Source: Sclerurus mexicanus (Eukaryota; Chordata; Aves; Passeriformes; Furnariidae). From it: DNA of 64,000 nt. The stretch is taken from the NCBI GenBank assembly GCA_013396755.1, contig VWZF01005175.1, forward strand, positions 124,001-188,000. Direction: 5' to 3'. Below, piece by piece: positions 41,615-54,300 of this stretch (the first letter of the stretch is position 1; each line of letters starts with the position of its first letter). The notes beneath the pieces were generated by a model. It was not told the DNA's origin and made no database searches. It saw nothing but the letters and a program-made list of their open reading frames with translations. Made by a program: the position numbers and the translations under genes.

Positions 41615-41686
41615 AAAAAAAAAAAAAGAGAAGCACAGTTTAAGGGAGAGAGGGAGAGAGGGAGAAGGAGAGAGAGAGAGTGAGAA
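41615..41686. repeat. A13 run followed by GGGAGA/GAGA simple repeat
   Basis: Thirteen adenines at 41615-41627 are followed after a short gap by gggagag and gagaga units at 41644-41686. This is a purine-strand microsatellite in the intron. Confidence 0.85.
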
Positions 41687-42480
41687 GCAGGATGGATGTG
41701 GCAAGGCAGAAGATGGTGTGTGCAAAAGGAGACATGGGTCTATGTGTGTAAGACTACTGTTTAAAATGGAAGAGGCTCTCTTATTTCTCACTGAAAAACA
41801 TATGAAAAGAGAAAATGAGGAGGGGGCCTGCTGCAAAATAACCAAGCGATTCAGCAAACTGTGGAATGAAACTCAGTGAGATAACATAGTCCTAAAGAAA
41901 AAGGCAAAAAACCAAAAATACAAAACACAAACATTTGAAACAATCTACTAAAACAAACTAAGTAAAACATGTGATCCAAAGGACACAGATAAAAGCTACT
42001 AGAGAAGGAGGAAAAATGTTAGCAGACAAAGACAGTGCTAAAGAAGTAAAATGGAAGTCAAGAGAGAGTCTTCAACAAAGTGGAGGAACAGAAGGAGCCC
42101 AAACCCATAGCGCAAAGCAATGTTTGCGAATGGAAAACAGCTCCTTTGAGCAGTAATAGTTACTCTCGAGTTGTAGCCTCTATTCCTCCTCAGTTCATCT
42201 TTAAGCCCTTCCAACCTATAGTGGAGCTAGTGTATGGACAAAAACAAGAGATTTATAATGAACAGAGCAGCTGAGATTTGCAGATCAAATCTTCTAATAT
42301 AAAAAACGTGTCGACAAAGTTTTGCTCTTACAATGTCCAAATGACAATGGTAACAAAAGACAGCTGGCTTCACATACAGCCTCTTACAGGTCATTTTTTT
42401 AATTCTGTGCACACAGAGGACTTCATATTTACTTTTTTGATTTCTTACACCCAGCCTACAGTTTCCACGTTATCACTCAC

Positions 42481-42539
42481 CTGATGGGCAACATAGGCAG
42501 TATGAGAAATAATTTGCTTCCCACAAATTTTAAAAGCAG
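42481..42539 (-). other. Candidate unannotated exon, 59 nt, strong splice sites
   Basis: On the minus strand the tract GGATTCCTCTTCCACAG precedes 59 nt ending CATCAG|GTGAGT, a near-perfect donor. One frame is open and reads AFKICGKQIISHTAYVAHQ after two bases. An ATG lies 19 nt upstream of the exon border in this same frame. Entered from Lys288 in phase 0, the open first frame would instead shift the frame and soon meet a stop in the next E-domain exon, so inclusion would act as a frame-breaking exon. I do not recognise the peptide. It could also be an exon of an independent transcript. Confidence 0.4.
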
Positions 42540-43854
42540 CTGTGGAAGAGGAATCCATGATAATAAAATAAAAGGCTTGATCAGCTAGACTTGATCGTTT
42601 CCCAGCCTATACTCACAGCTGCAGAATACAAACCACGTTTTAACATAACTGACATAAAAATTAGTCATTACATAATACTTCCATTTAATATGAATCGCAC
42701 ATTCTTATCCTAAACGTTATTTTTAATCAAAACTCCAGTAAAATGGTTTTGAATAAAACCCACCAGTTTCCTAACACATACAGTTTTGGCAGCAATGAAG
42801 CTTTGTAAAAATGGGGTTATGTGCTTTAAGTGCCTTTTATCATATTCATTATTTGTATGTTTTATTACTTTTTTATTTGTGACATTTACAGAAAATCTGT
42901 ATTCTTTTCACAGCTACTGTTAAGTGAAGAATCCATATTACATTGCACATAGCACCATGACTAACTGGGGAGAGTTATTAGTAGTAGTATTTACTATAAT
43001 TCTTCTCATTCACAGGCAGTTACAGAAATAACAACCTATGGCTGTCTTTCCTTTCACAGGGAAAGTATAGATTTATTGTTTGCCCATTCTATAGCCTCTT
43101 TCCTCACAACCTATGTTGGCAGAGGATCCACTGGGCCACCAGCCAGTACCGTTCTCCTGCATAGTTCAGACAGAACGTAATCAAACCCAAAGCATTCAGT
43201 TCACATTACTCTGTTTTTTAAGCAAACTGGATATTATGTTCTTGAAGATAAAAATTCATTATGCGGAATGCAGAGTAAGCTTTCTCCCACAGGCTGAAGT
43301 AATAAATAGAATGTGAAATAAAGTACTAAAAAATAAATTGAGGGAATGGTAAAACAAAGTTCTGCTGACAACTTTTACCTATCAGTCATGATTGATCTGA
43401 AAAATGAAATAAATGACTATACTAAATTGCATTTATTTAAATTTACATGGTATGTTTTGCTGCAAATAAAAATCTGTCCACAAAAAAAAATTTTTACAAG
43501 TAAAATAGAAAGAAGAAAATTTCATGCTACAAGTGAAAAATTCATGTGAAAAATAATGAAAGAAGAGAACTGAGAAACCCTTTAACACTTTACCACGACT
43601 GTTAGGAATTGTTAGAGAAATTACTTACCTTTTTAAAGTCATAACAAGATTAGCACAGAGTATTAAGTCAGCTCTTCATTATGGGAGGTACAATTAAAAG
43701 CCACCGGTTATAATAAAACAAACTGCTACACAAAGATGAAGACTTTCCAGCCCAACATGAAAAGCTAACTCTTGCGGGAGTACTTCAACTCAATATTACA
43801 ACATGAAGAACAATTCAGAACAATGACATCAAAACATGATATATCACCAACAGA

Positions 43855-44255
43855 AAGAGCCCGCTGCTCTGGAACGCAGAGCCTGCAGGAGGCCGACCCA
43901 TAACCTTTAGCATTTATGGGAAAGCACACGGCTCCGCTCGGAGGAAAGCATGCAGAACGTGGAACCACCGGCAGAAACCCAAACGCACGCAGAGGACGGA
44001 GGTACGGCACGGGGAATGGGTCGGCCAAGCTGTAATGAAGGAAGCAGGGTATGCAAAGCACAGCAGCCACCGAACGGCTTCCCAAGCGCGCCAACAGCGG
44101 GCACCCGCTCACGGGGGCTGCACCCGCCGCGGGGAGAACGTGCGCAGCACAGAGAACCCTGCCTGGAAACCTCGGCACTCGAGGAAAGCAGCGTGTTCTC
44201 CGGGATGTGGCAAAGTGTGCCGCTGCTGGGGCTGTCTCTGCAAGTGAGTTATTAG
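43855..44255. promoter_or_regulatory. Intronic CpG-rich island, candidate internal promoter
   Basis: By hand count about 30 CpG dinucleotides fall in about 400 bp, including runs such as gcgcgcc-like and cccgccgcgg segments, while the flanking intron is AT-rich with very few CpGs. On the plus strand the island ends in the good donor CAA|GTGAGT at 44243/44244. On the minus strand a consensus donor (AAAAAG|GTAAGT) lies just outside at 43629/43628. Both strands have open frames across it (101 codons plus, 176 codons minus), which is expected in CpG-rich DNA and is not evidence for protein. An unmethylated CpG island used as an internal or divergent promoter is the simplest explanation, but this is inference. 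Confidence 0.5.
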
Positions 44256-44689
44256 GGATTACACGATCTGAGTTCCGTACGATACGCAATGGCACGGGCC
44301 AGTTGAATGAAATATGTGCCTGCTTTAAACGGATTTCAAATCACACGTGATCTCACTTAGAACTGTTGGGTTTGCACAGTGTCTTTTGCCTAAAATATAC
44401 TGTATCCTCTACGAGTGCAACATGCATTACTCAGTGTCTCTAAATAAACACACAGAGAAAACTAAACTGTGAATAACAGTGTCTCAAACTGGTACGATAA
44501 TACTTTAAAAATTGATTTTGGCCTGTTATTCTAGACAATATCCATAAGGTTAAACTACAAGCAAATAAAAAACTGCAGTGAAACACATTGGTTGGTGTCA
44601 TTAACAAATGTTTTAAATCTAAATAACAGAGAGAATTGCTTTAAATGAATCAATATGGAATATATTTAAGAAATTGTTAAAAAAACTTC

Positions 44690-44742
44690 ACAGGAATGGC
44701 TTGGGTTGGAAGGAACTGTAAAGATCATCCAGTTCCAGGGAA
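44690..44742 (-). mobile_element. CR1 3'-end remnant, minus orientation
   Basis: The stretch containing cacaggaatggcttgggttgg and aaagatcatccagttcca matches the reverse complement of the CR1 3' terminal region seen more completely at 47384. It is a short, diverged fragment. Confidence 0.7.
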
Positions 44743-46128
44743 AAAAACGTATCTGGAATTGCATACTTCAGAAAATGTTCAATAAAGTATTTAAGGATTA
44801 AATAATCCTATTATAACATGCAATCTTCCTGTTTCAGGAATGCATTCTTATTCAAACAGCACTTTTACACTGAGCTGAACACCTGAGGTCTTAAGAGAAT
44901 GCTTCCTGGCATTCATGAATTAGGATTAAAGTCAGTTCGAAACAACAGAATAATTTTTTCTTGTTATACTGAGACCACCTCTGAAAGGGAAAGAAAAGTG
45001 AGCACAAGGAACTTGATAGCAGCAGACATGACTCATTAACACAGTTTTGAAAACAAGCAGCACTGATGGTGGGATTCACCTCACAAAATTTAAATATGAC
45101 TAATTCCACACAGGGAATCGCTCACGTGGAGTCAGTGGGAAGAAATAAGCAAAAAACCATTTGAAGCCAAAATGATTTTAGGAGCAGATTTTTACCACTT
45201 GTTAAGCGTTACGCTTATTAAGTGTTACTGGACACTGAACAAAATTAATTTTCAAGTTTTGAATATGTCGTTATGTCTTCATCCATATATTACTGAGTTC
45301 TCTTATCTGAGTTTTTTTCTAGTCACCTACACTTTACATACAGATTTATTCAATTTTGATAGTTGTTTCCCAGTAGACTATGAACATATATATGGAATTT
45401 TATGGTCAGATTAATGATTCGACCTAACTACTGTTCAAACAGGACAGTGGAAGTGGATTGATGAATACACCATAGAAACACGAGGGCTGAATTGGTTCCT
45501 TTTACAGAAACAGTATAAAAGAAAGATATTATCCAATATTTGGAACAATATGGAATGAAAAGGCAAAGGGCAGTTTTCTGGCATTAATCATCTCTCAACA
45601 GAAACTGACTTTATCCTGGAGAGGCAAAACCAAAACACTTGTTGCTAGAAGAGGACTCAAAAAAACTCTCACACACCAACTGAAATTGCAAGCTGGACAC
45701 CTCAGTGAGTGAGGACACAGGAAGAACTATGATACACCCAGCAAAAAAAGGAGACGAAATAGCAAACCGCTGGTCAGTAAGACAACGGCAAAGCAAAGGG
45801 GCTCTACACACTGGCAGGATAGGCTTGAGAGTGGAGAATAAAAGGAGGCAAAGGGGGATTTCTTTTCTTCAGAGTAATTTTTATGAAACGTTTACATTCG
45901 TATGAGAAAAAATATGAGCTGAATTTTGTGTTCTCAAGAGCACGGGACAGCATACAGATACGCCGTATAAGTAACACTGGAAAGACTTTAGGCACAATTC
46001 TGTGGGATTTTAGGGGCTGCTCAGAGCTTATTCAAGGTTGTACTGCTTTTGTTCAGAGAAGCTGTTGGGTATTAATCAAAGTACCCAAATATGAAGAGGT
46101 CATACATCTTGTATAAGCTAAAGCCCAT

Positions 46129-46157
46129 ATTAAATCAAGTCACCAGCTTGATTTAAT
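46129..46157. repeat. Perfect 11-bp inverted repeat, 7-nt loop
   Basis: attaaatcaag at 46129-46139 and cttgatttaat at 46147-46157 are exact reverse complements, separated by tcaccag. The pair could form a short stem-loop in either RNA strand. No terminator or RNA gene function is implied. Confidence 0.85.
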
Positions 46158-47383
46158 TTTTGCCAAATTTGTGCATAGACTGCAACTGGTATTTCTAATC
46201 TGTGCTACCAAAATTCAGCTGGGATTTGTAAGACACAAGAAACTTCTAGAAACACTGCACTTGGAAAAATCAAAAGTTCTACTACTTGTATTACTAGCTA
46301 TGAATAAAATCTTTTATTTGAGTGAAAATCTCCAACATTCTCCAAATGTCCTGGAAATATTCTCCAGTTTGAGAAGGAGCTAGTGTAAACAAAGCCAAAG
46401 AGAAGAAGTTGTATTTCCTGAGAGATACACGGGAAACAAATCCCTGTTGTCCTATTTGCCACAGAAATGGTATTTATTTGCCTATTTTCATACAATTTCA
46501 CCCCCTGACAATTTGACTGACAAACCACTTAGCCTTACAAGTATGTGTTAGATGTCTGAGTTATACCCCATCTGACCACTGTCCATTCCATATTAACCAG
46601 CTTTTTAAGCTACTGTCAACCAGTTGCCAATCAGATACACAGGAGATGTATAAAGATTCTTGTCTTCAAGCACATCATAAAACACTCTCTAACCCTTAGC
46701 ATACACTAATAAGGTTGTCATTTTAAAAAGCTTCACTTCTATTACAAGTACTTTGCTTTTCAATGAAATTTCAAGTAGTTACACATTTTTATTTGTTGAC
46801 CCAGCAACAGCCAATTTCAATGCAGCATTAAAACAATGAAATATCCGCATTACTGCAAGAAATGGAAAGTTGAATCGTATGACCCTCAAAATAAAATTTT
46901 TAAAAATTCATTCAAATATAGTCAAGCAAAATTGGCAAGTTTTAGTGAAACAGCATTTAGGACAGATCAATGTTAGGTGTGCAACTCTTATTCTCCTTTA
47001 ACATGCAGGCATTGTGATTTCATCGTAATTGTTTTCAGCAGAGCTTCTCATAAGGCAAGATAAGGCTATTTAATTTTAATCTCCCTGCTCAAAGCCTAGT
47101 TTCATGTTTTACTTACTAAACATTATCCAAACCATCTTCTATATGGGGAATTATTTAGCTCTTTACAGATTCCTCTGTTGTACTCAGTTGTATAATATGA
47201 AACATTTTAATATACATGAAGGAATTATTTTTACAAAGTCTTTGTGAAGCAGAGGCATGACTTAATTTTACAAATGGGAAACTGAGACACAGAGACATCT
47301 TGACTAAATTTACTTGACATGCCTACCCGACAAGCCAGTTGGATGACAGCTGCCAGTTATTTCAACTACACTGGGAGTGTTCA

Positions 47384-47992
47384 GTGTAGAGTCATAGAAC
47401 CTTTGCATTGGAAGGGACCTTAAAGATTATCTAGTTCCAACCCCACTGCCACAGCAGACAACCTTCCACTAGACCACGTTGCTCAAGTCCCATCCAGCCT
47501 GGCCCCCACAGCTTCCCTGGGCAACCTGTTCCTGTGCCTCACAGCAGTTTCATCCTAACATCTAATCTAAACCTACCCTCTTTCAGCTTAAAACCATTCA
47601 CCCTTATCCTATTACTACTAGCCCTTGTGAAAAGCCTCTCTCCAGCTTTCTTGCAGTCCCCTTCAGGTACTGGAAGGCTGCAGCGAGGTCTCCTTGGAGC
47701 CTTCTCCAGCCTGAACAACCCCAATTCTCTTGGCCTGCCTTCACAGGAGAGGTGCTGTAGCCCTTTGATCATCTCAGACCCTCCTCTGGATTCTCTCCAC
47801 CAGGTCCATGTCCTTCCTGTGCTGGGACCCCAGAACTGGATGCAGCACTCCAGGTGGGGTCTCACAAGGGCAGAGCAGAGACTCAGAATCCCCTCCCTTG
47901 CCCTGCTGGCCACGCTGCTTTGGATGCAGCCCAGGATGCAATTGGCTTTCTGGGCTGTAAGTGCCCATTGTTGGCTGTGATGTGACATGAAC
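47384..47992 (-). mobile_element. CR1 LINE 3' fragment, minus orientation
   Basis: The plus-strand text starts with a CR1 3' tail in reverse (gagtcatagaacctttgcattggaag) and continues through the familiar CR1 3'-region motifs, such as TCCAGCCTGAACAACCCCAA and CTGGACCTGGTGGAGAGAATCC in the other orientation. The element is a 5'-truncated non-LTR retroposon, about 600 bp, with its 3' end at the low coordinate. Both strands carry fairly long open frames here, which are remnants and chance frames of the repeat, not host genes. It is inserted in the same orientation as GPHN transcription. Confidence 0.93.
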
Positions 47993-48727
47993 ATTGCACA
48001 GCATGTGTCTCAAGAAGGACACACAGAATAAGTACCCCTGAAAACAGTGCCAGAAGTTTTTCCACCAAGAAAAGTGAAGTCAGCATTAATATGGAGCCAG
48101 AACACACAACACAGGCTTCCTTGGTACCCGTTCAGACCCTCCTGCTACAGTCACCGAACTCTGTTCTGTGACTCCGTGGCTTCAAAAGCCACCAGTCAAG
48201 TTAATCCTCAGGCCCAAAGAGTCAACAAAAGGCCATCATCCAATTTCTTACATGTTCTAAGCATCTTTAAAGTTAATTTTTATCTTTTTCCACTGGTGTT
48301 TACCAGCAGTTTTGGTTGGAGATTTTTATAGTTATTATCATTCTAAAGCAAATGGTTGGACTATTTTTTTAACTATATGAGCAGGAACAAAACATGTTTC
48401 CCCATGTGGTACGATCATAATTTCTGCACTAGCATAACTCCAAAGAAGTTATTTTAGTTAAGCTTAATATTTTTATTCGAGCTAGGAGCATCACATTTGA
48501 AGGGCTTCAAGTACACTCATACACCTGTTTGAATCTCAAAGAGCTTTATTCATTTTTATACTTGAAAGTATCTAAGTCTGAGGTTTTGGCTGAATATCGT
48601 ATACATCAGTCACTATAATATACACCATATATAAGATTATTGTTCCTTGAATTTATTAGTTTTAGCTCTTGTACGTGAAGCCCTTCAAGTCTGATGCGTC
48701 TAGCTCAGATAAAAATATTAAACTTAC

Positions 48728-48774
48728 CTAAAATAACGAAGTTGTTTCCATGTTACAAAACTGCATTTGGAAAA
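48728..48774 (-). other. Candidate unannotated exon, 47 nt
   Basis: On the minus strand a strong pyrimidine tract (CTTCCTTTTTTCCAG) is followed by 47 nt and the consensus-like donor TTTTAG|GTAAGTTT. In the first frame the segment is open and would read FSKCSFVTWKQLRYF plus two bases. Entered from Lys288 (phase 0), 47 nt would shift the frame of the downstream E domain. It may be a cryptic or frame-breaking exon of GPHN, an exon of a non-coding transcript, or chance. I do not recognise the peptide. Confidence 0.3.
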
Positions 48775-51299
48775 CTGGAAAAAAGGAAGATAACATAGGG
48801 AGTGCTGATGGGAACCCACCGACTTTTGAGCTCTGCATTACTGATACTGACAGTGCTGGGTATATCTGATTTCCACGTATTAAAACAGACACTGCCCACT
48901 CGAGACACATGTAAATTAGATCACATGTATGGCATTTCCTATCAGTGATTACTCCAAAAGCTGTAACAGCAGTGTAACAGAAGCTTTTCTCTACTTTGAT
49001 TAACTGCTTTTTCTGGATCTAGACTAATTCTTCCATAGATTCTATTACTGACATTGACTCTGAGGAGTTTGATTGCTTTGGGAGCTGAACCTAGAGAACA
49101 GTTGCATTAAGTGTTATTGCTAGTGTAACAGAATGCAAAATAATGTCTGGCTTCTCAAACTGATTTAAGTAGTAAACAAATAAATTCTAAGCACTGTATG
49201 CTGGTGAACAGCTTAATTAATACTGGATTTAAAAAGAAAACAGTGGATGTCTGGAAAAGAAATGTCACAGTTATATCTAATCAAGCCAAAAAAATGAAAA
49301 AAACCTCCTCTGCTTAAATGGATGTATTTATAGTGAAATAATGACAAGACTGACTCTGGAAAATGCAAAGGAGTCAAAGCTATAATCAGTCAAAAAGAAA
49401 ATGACATTCATAGCTCTCTGGCTTGATCTAATTTGTTTCATAAAGGATTGCACATCTATAGCAGGGTGAAATGTCTCCCTGTTTTGTAGTACAAGAAACA
49501 AGGGGAAGAATTCATTAAAAATTGAAACACAAAGATTTGTCTTGAATCAAAAAGGAACTTTAAAGCTCCAGATGGGGAAGGATGAAAATTATTTCTGAAT
49601 TGCTTGGGGTTTAGAATATAAAAAGTATATTACATTATCTGGAAAACAGTTGTGATTTTAATCATTCAACTTCTTAGTGCCTGTGCTACCTAACAGACAC
49701 TGCAACATTTCTTAATGAATTTTAAAACATTAATTATGTAAGATGTCATTAATCAAAGTTATTAATGTATACTTTGATCAATTATTGCAATAGCATACTT
49801 TTCTTCCTGATGTAACTTGGAAGTTTTGTCACGCTCTATTTTCGTATGGCAGAGAGAATGCTAGAGAAGGCTTTTTGTTATCCAAATCCTAAACGAGTGC
49901 TAATACCATGAATGAAGACAGAACCAGAAAAACTAGTTTCTACAAATAAGGAAACTATGTCACTGGTTTTTCAAAAATTCATGCATTTTAATGTGCACTG
50001 AGGAAACTGTGTTTCTCTAAAAGTAAGAATTTAAATTCACCTGTTTTTCTTAAGCCTAGAGTGAGGTGGTACTATTAGCAAAGCAAAATGCAATCCTTTA
50101 AATGGCAATGGCCAAACAGAAAGCTCTGACCTTCTGTTATGTTTGAAAGAGAAATATCTATAAATTCTAATTTTACTGAAAAACTCAATGTTCTATTAGA
50201 GACTGAAAAAAAACAAACCAAAAAAGCAAAACCACAGAATAACAGGACTAGATTGTTCCAGCATAGTTGGAAAAACCCAAATGATTAGTGGACCCTTATC
50301 GGCTCTGTTGTGTTCATTTATTTCTTGGAAAAACATTATTTCAAATTTCAAAGAGCATCCCTACAAAGTATATGGCGTTCCTAAGGCAACAAGATAGGCA
50401 ATCTCAATTTAATAAAGCAATTTTGGTTCAATGGCTCAGTACGTTTATGTCAGATGTAATGAACAAAATTCTCCATCTGCTGGACTTCTGCATGAAATTG
50501 GAGAAGAAACCCAGGGAATGGCTCACATTTATTTGTGCTATGTAGAGCAGCTTTAAAACAGGTATCAACGGTGAACTTAACGTTCTGTACCTAAAACTAA
50601 ATTCTAGGCTCTATGCCAGTGGTAAATGCCTGAAAGTCAGAGGTGCAGTTCCTGGTCTTTCAGCACTGCCTTCTATTCAGCCCAGCCGAAGCAGGGGAAC
50701 CAGTCTCTTACCTGGCTTTAGCTCTACAGAACTAGATTCAGGTATTTACAACATTTTGTAATGTATACAAGATAAAATACTTTAACCTAGAGCACTTAAA
50801 AATCTTCATGTGGTCTCTGAATGGTCTTCTGAAGTCAACTACCTGCTGCAGGAAACAGGATTTCCTCTTCTTCTCTGAATACTGCTACTTAATTCCCCGT
50901 GCTGGTTGCTCTGTACTATCAGGGAAAACAGTGCAGGTCTCTGTTGTTTTATTAACAATGCTAAGTATACAACCAAATCCCATCAATCAGTGTGCAGCCA
51001 ATACATATTCCAAACCTATCTTAACGAAAATAATATACCTTGTGGGAGAGAAAACTAACGTAACACTTTGCAAGTATTTCACAATAAAAGGCATCATGTT
51101 CTAAACCACTCAGGGAGGCTAAATAAAACATATGAGGAGCTACAGACCTGAGTGCCTTCCCCTTTGGAAAACTTTATTCGTTTAGAAAGCAGGAATAGCA
51201 CTGCAGTAAACATTTTGGTGCTGCTATCCTTCCAACAGGCAGATCTATCCATTCCCTTCAGTAAGCTTTTAGCCAAACACAGAGCGCATGCAAAAGCCA

Positions 51300-51337
51300 G
51301 AGGACAGGGAGAGAGAGGGAGGGGCAGAGAAACAGGT
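51300..51337. repeat. GGGAGA-rich simple sequence
   Basis: This is an interrupted purine run (gggagagagagggagggg and flanking). It is pyrimidine-rich on the GPHN sense strand. Confidence 0.7.
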
Positions 51338-54300
51338 ATCGGTAATAGAAAGTCTGAGATACAAATGAGAATTAAAATGGGGCCATTGCATAACACTACC
51401 TAAGGGTAACTTTATACGTTAGGAGACTACAGACCTTCACTGGACAATCTGATTTACATTGTCTATGATATTTTTCAGATACAAGCTGATGTCACAGTAC
51501 TTTTAAAAACTCATGTGAAGCCAATTCAATTCAATAATTTAAGTGAACAATTGCTATTTAAAAATAAATTACTATGTTTTGCGACAACTGGATAATAAGT
51601 AAATTACAGATATATTATGCACATACTATGTGCAACTGCTGCCATTATTAGTCCTAATTAATAATTTTACTCTTAAACAAACCATTTAAGTACTCTTGCT
51701 AACATTCACAAAAATGAGAGGCATGAAGCTAACTGGCTTTCATTAAAGATGAAAAGCTTTATTGCATACTATGAAATGTAACGAGAATATGAACTTATAT
51801 TTTATCATTATACCATTTTAGAGCATTAAGGCTGTACTTCTCTTGACACAGGGAAATCACTTTTTAAAGAAACTCACTTCAATTTCACTGAATTGAACCA
51901 AAGACAACCCCGCATTCTAGCCAAGTGGAATTGTTAAGGTGCTGACTGGGTCTAAAGGGGTATAAAATACTACTGCCCTATAATGCCTGGAGCTCAACAA
52001 ACTAGGAAAACCTTTCTGTACCTAAAAGTAAGTACAAGTTTCTTTTTGCTCATTCCTCTCAAATAGGCCTCAGTTGACAACACCTACAGTTTCACCCAAG
52101 GAACTGGTGACAGTAAAAGAGAAGAGGTGAAAAGCTTTTTTCTAATTATTGGACTCTGAGATGCAAAATAGCCTCTACAAGGATGTTCTCTATGAAAAAA
52201 AACAAAAAACAGGCAGCAAATTCTGCCCCAAATTCTTCACAATGCAGAATACACAGGTCCCGTTTCTTTTCTGCTGGAAGATCTACTTCTTTAATCAAAG
52301 ACCTTCTCTGTGACAGCAAATCCTTGATAGTACACTCACTTTCCTTTTTGGCAATCTGAGCTCTATCAGTGCCAATGAATCCAATTACAGAACTCTTCTC
52401 AACAATTAAAATTGTGAGGAAATCTTTTGTGATGAATCTAATACAGCTATTTGCTAGAAAGAGATTTCAGAAATCATTTATATGAGGTTCTCTCTTTTTT
52501 CTTTTGTTGTACCTTTGTCAGAAGGCACATTCAGCTGAATTTCCACAACATGGAATCCTGATATCAACTGGAGGTCTAAAGCTACTTGGTGATGACTTGG
52601 GCATAGAAAATTAAGGAGCTCCAAACTAGGTGCTTTAAGAATTAGCTTAAGAAAAATTTTCTTGGAGTAAGAATGACAAAAATAGGTGTGGACATAAATA
52701 ACCTTGAGATCCTATCAAAAGTGTGGTCCTTTTTCCCCTTCCTGGCTATGAGACATTATGCAATTCAATATTACTCATTTTCTTCCCCTGATGAAAACTG
52801 CTGACAGGTTGACTTCATTTAACAACACTTCAGTTTGGGAGATTTTTTTAAAATCGTCATTTAGAGGCCAAGATGTTGTTTACTCATAGCAACCTTTCCC
52901 ATTTTCCAAAATAGTAGCAGATGACACTGAGCATTGCTTGACATGCACACCGACATTAAGCTGTATTTCTGAATGAAGAGTCCCTCACAAAGATGGAAAC
53001 TAGACTATAAATCCTTTACAGACCCCAGAGAACCTCCAATCCCTTCTCAGCTCTTCAAATAGCTACAACTGCCACGGAGTTCTTCAATTTCAATTGATTT
53101 GTTCCTTTGGATCTGTCACTGGCTAGAATGGCCTATTCAAAACACACCTGGTGCTATCCTGCCAGCAGAGAATGATGTATCTGGATTTTTTTAACACCTT
53201 CAGTCTGCAGTTTAAAACAGGGCTGTTTAGGTCTTGTGCTGCGTGTTCTGTGAGCACAAAATTCTGCTCAGCTAGAAACTCTTTAACTGCATCACAAGAC
53301 CTAGTTCAGCAGCCAGCCAGGTTATCTGCATTTTAGATACGAAGATCTCACCCCTGGACAGAGCATAAAGGATGAATTGCTTGCACAGTCTTGCAGTGCC
53401 ATCCCCATACTTCAGCTAGCAGAGTCTTTACTACAAATTGCAAAGCAGTGATAGCTTTGGAGAAGCCAAAAACCTTTTGAAACCTGATCAAGCAGGAGAC
53501 CCATACATGCTGACTAGTCACCAGCTGCAATACCTTGGTTTGCATTTCTTTCAAAGACAGCGATCCCTCCGTAAAGTGGAGGGAAGGACAAACGGTTGCA
53601 GACAAAGCATGAAGAGTCCAGTTTCCCTGAAAGTGGCTTACTGACTTCATAATCTCTAAGAGCATGTTCACCATTTTTGCTCATGTGAACTATGAAATGC
53701 CTGTTGACCCACTGTTTCTTAATTTCATACAGATCACTCAGAGGAACGGAGTGAGGAGGGCTTCTGTCTTACATCTGTAAGAACTAAACTGAATTTCTTG
53801 CTCCTATATTAGCTTACAAAAAAGTGTCTTTGCATGTACAGGAGTATAGTAAAATTTATTTGTTCCATATTGGTATTTGGATGATAATAATGATAAAAAC
53901 AGTGAAGCTTTCATATAATTCAATAATGATAATAAACTGCAGAATACGTATCAGGTGCTTTTAAGAATACATACTTTATTTTTAAAATTACTTGCCTCCT
54001 GGTGGAACCAGGCAACAACTATTGATCTATTACAGAAAAACTGATAAGCATCTTTCTTCTTAAGAACTGTTCTATTAGATCTTTTGCCTATGAAACACTA
54101 AAACTAGGAAAAAACTTTCTATTACTAAGGATAAGGAAGTGCTAGGAACGATTGCTTGAGAAGCTGAAGCTTTGGAGAACAAACTACACATCAGCAAGGT
54201 ACTGGTTACTCACAGATCTTTCTGCTTACAGACAAAGTGATTGAGCAGGTGAGCTCTTTATGTTTGCATTTGGTATAATTTTCACGAGGAGAATATTCAG

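Noticed and set aside
43765..44295. 176-codon minus-strand open frame over the CpG island
   Set aside because: Long open frames are common in GC-rich DNA with few stop codons; both strands are open here and no domain is recognisable. Treated as promoter-like DNA, not a gene.
44893..44991. Strong acceptor tract (CTTTTCTTTCCCTTTCAG) with open frame behind it
   Set aside because: No good donor follows before an in-frame stop; likely a decoy acceptor.
47534..47994. Overlapping ~150-codon open frames on both strands
   Set aside because: They lie entirely within the CR1 copy and are repeat-derived.
53996..54026. 31-nt segment with a GC donor (GGAG|GCAAGT)
   Set aside because: GC donors are rare, 31 nt breaks the frame, and the peptide is not recognised; not enough to list.
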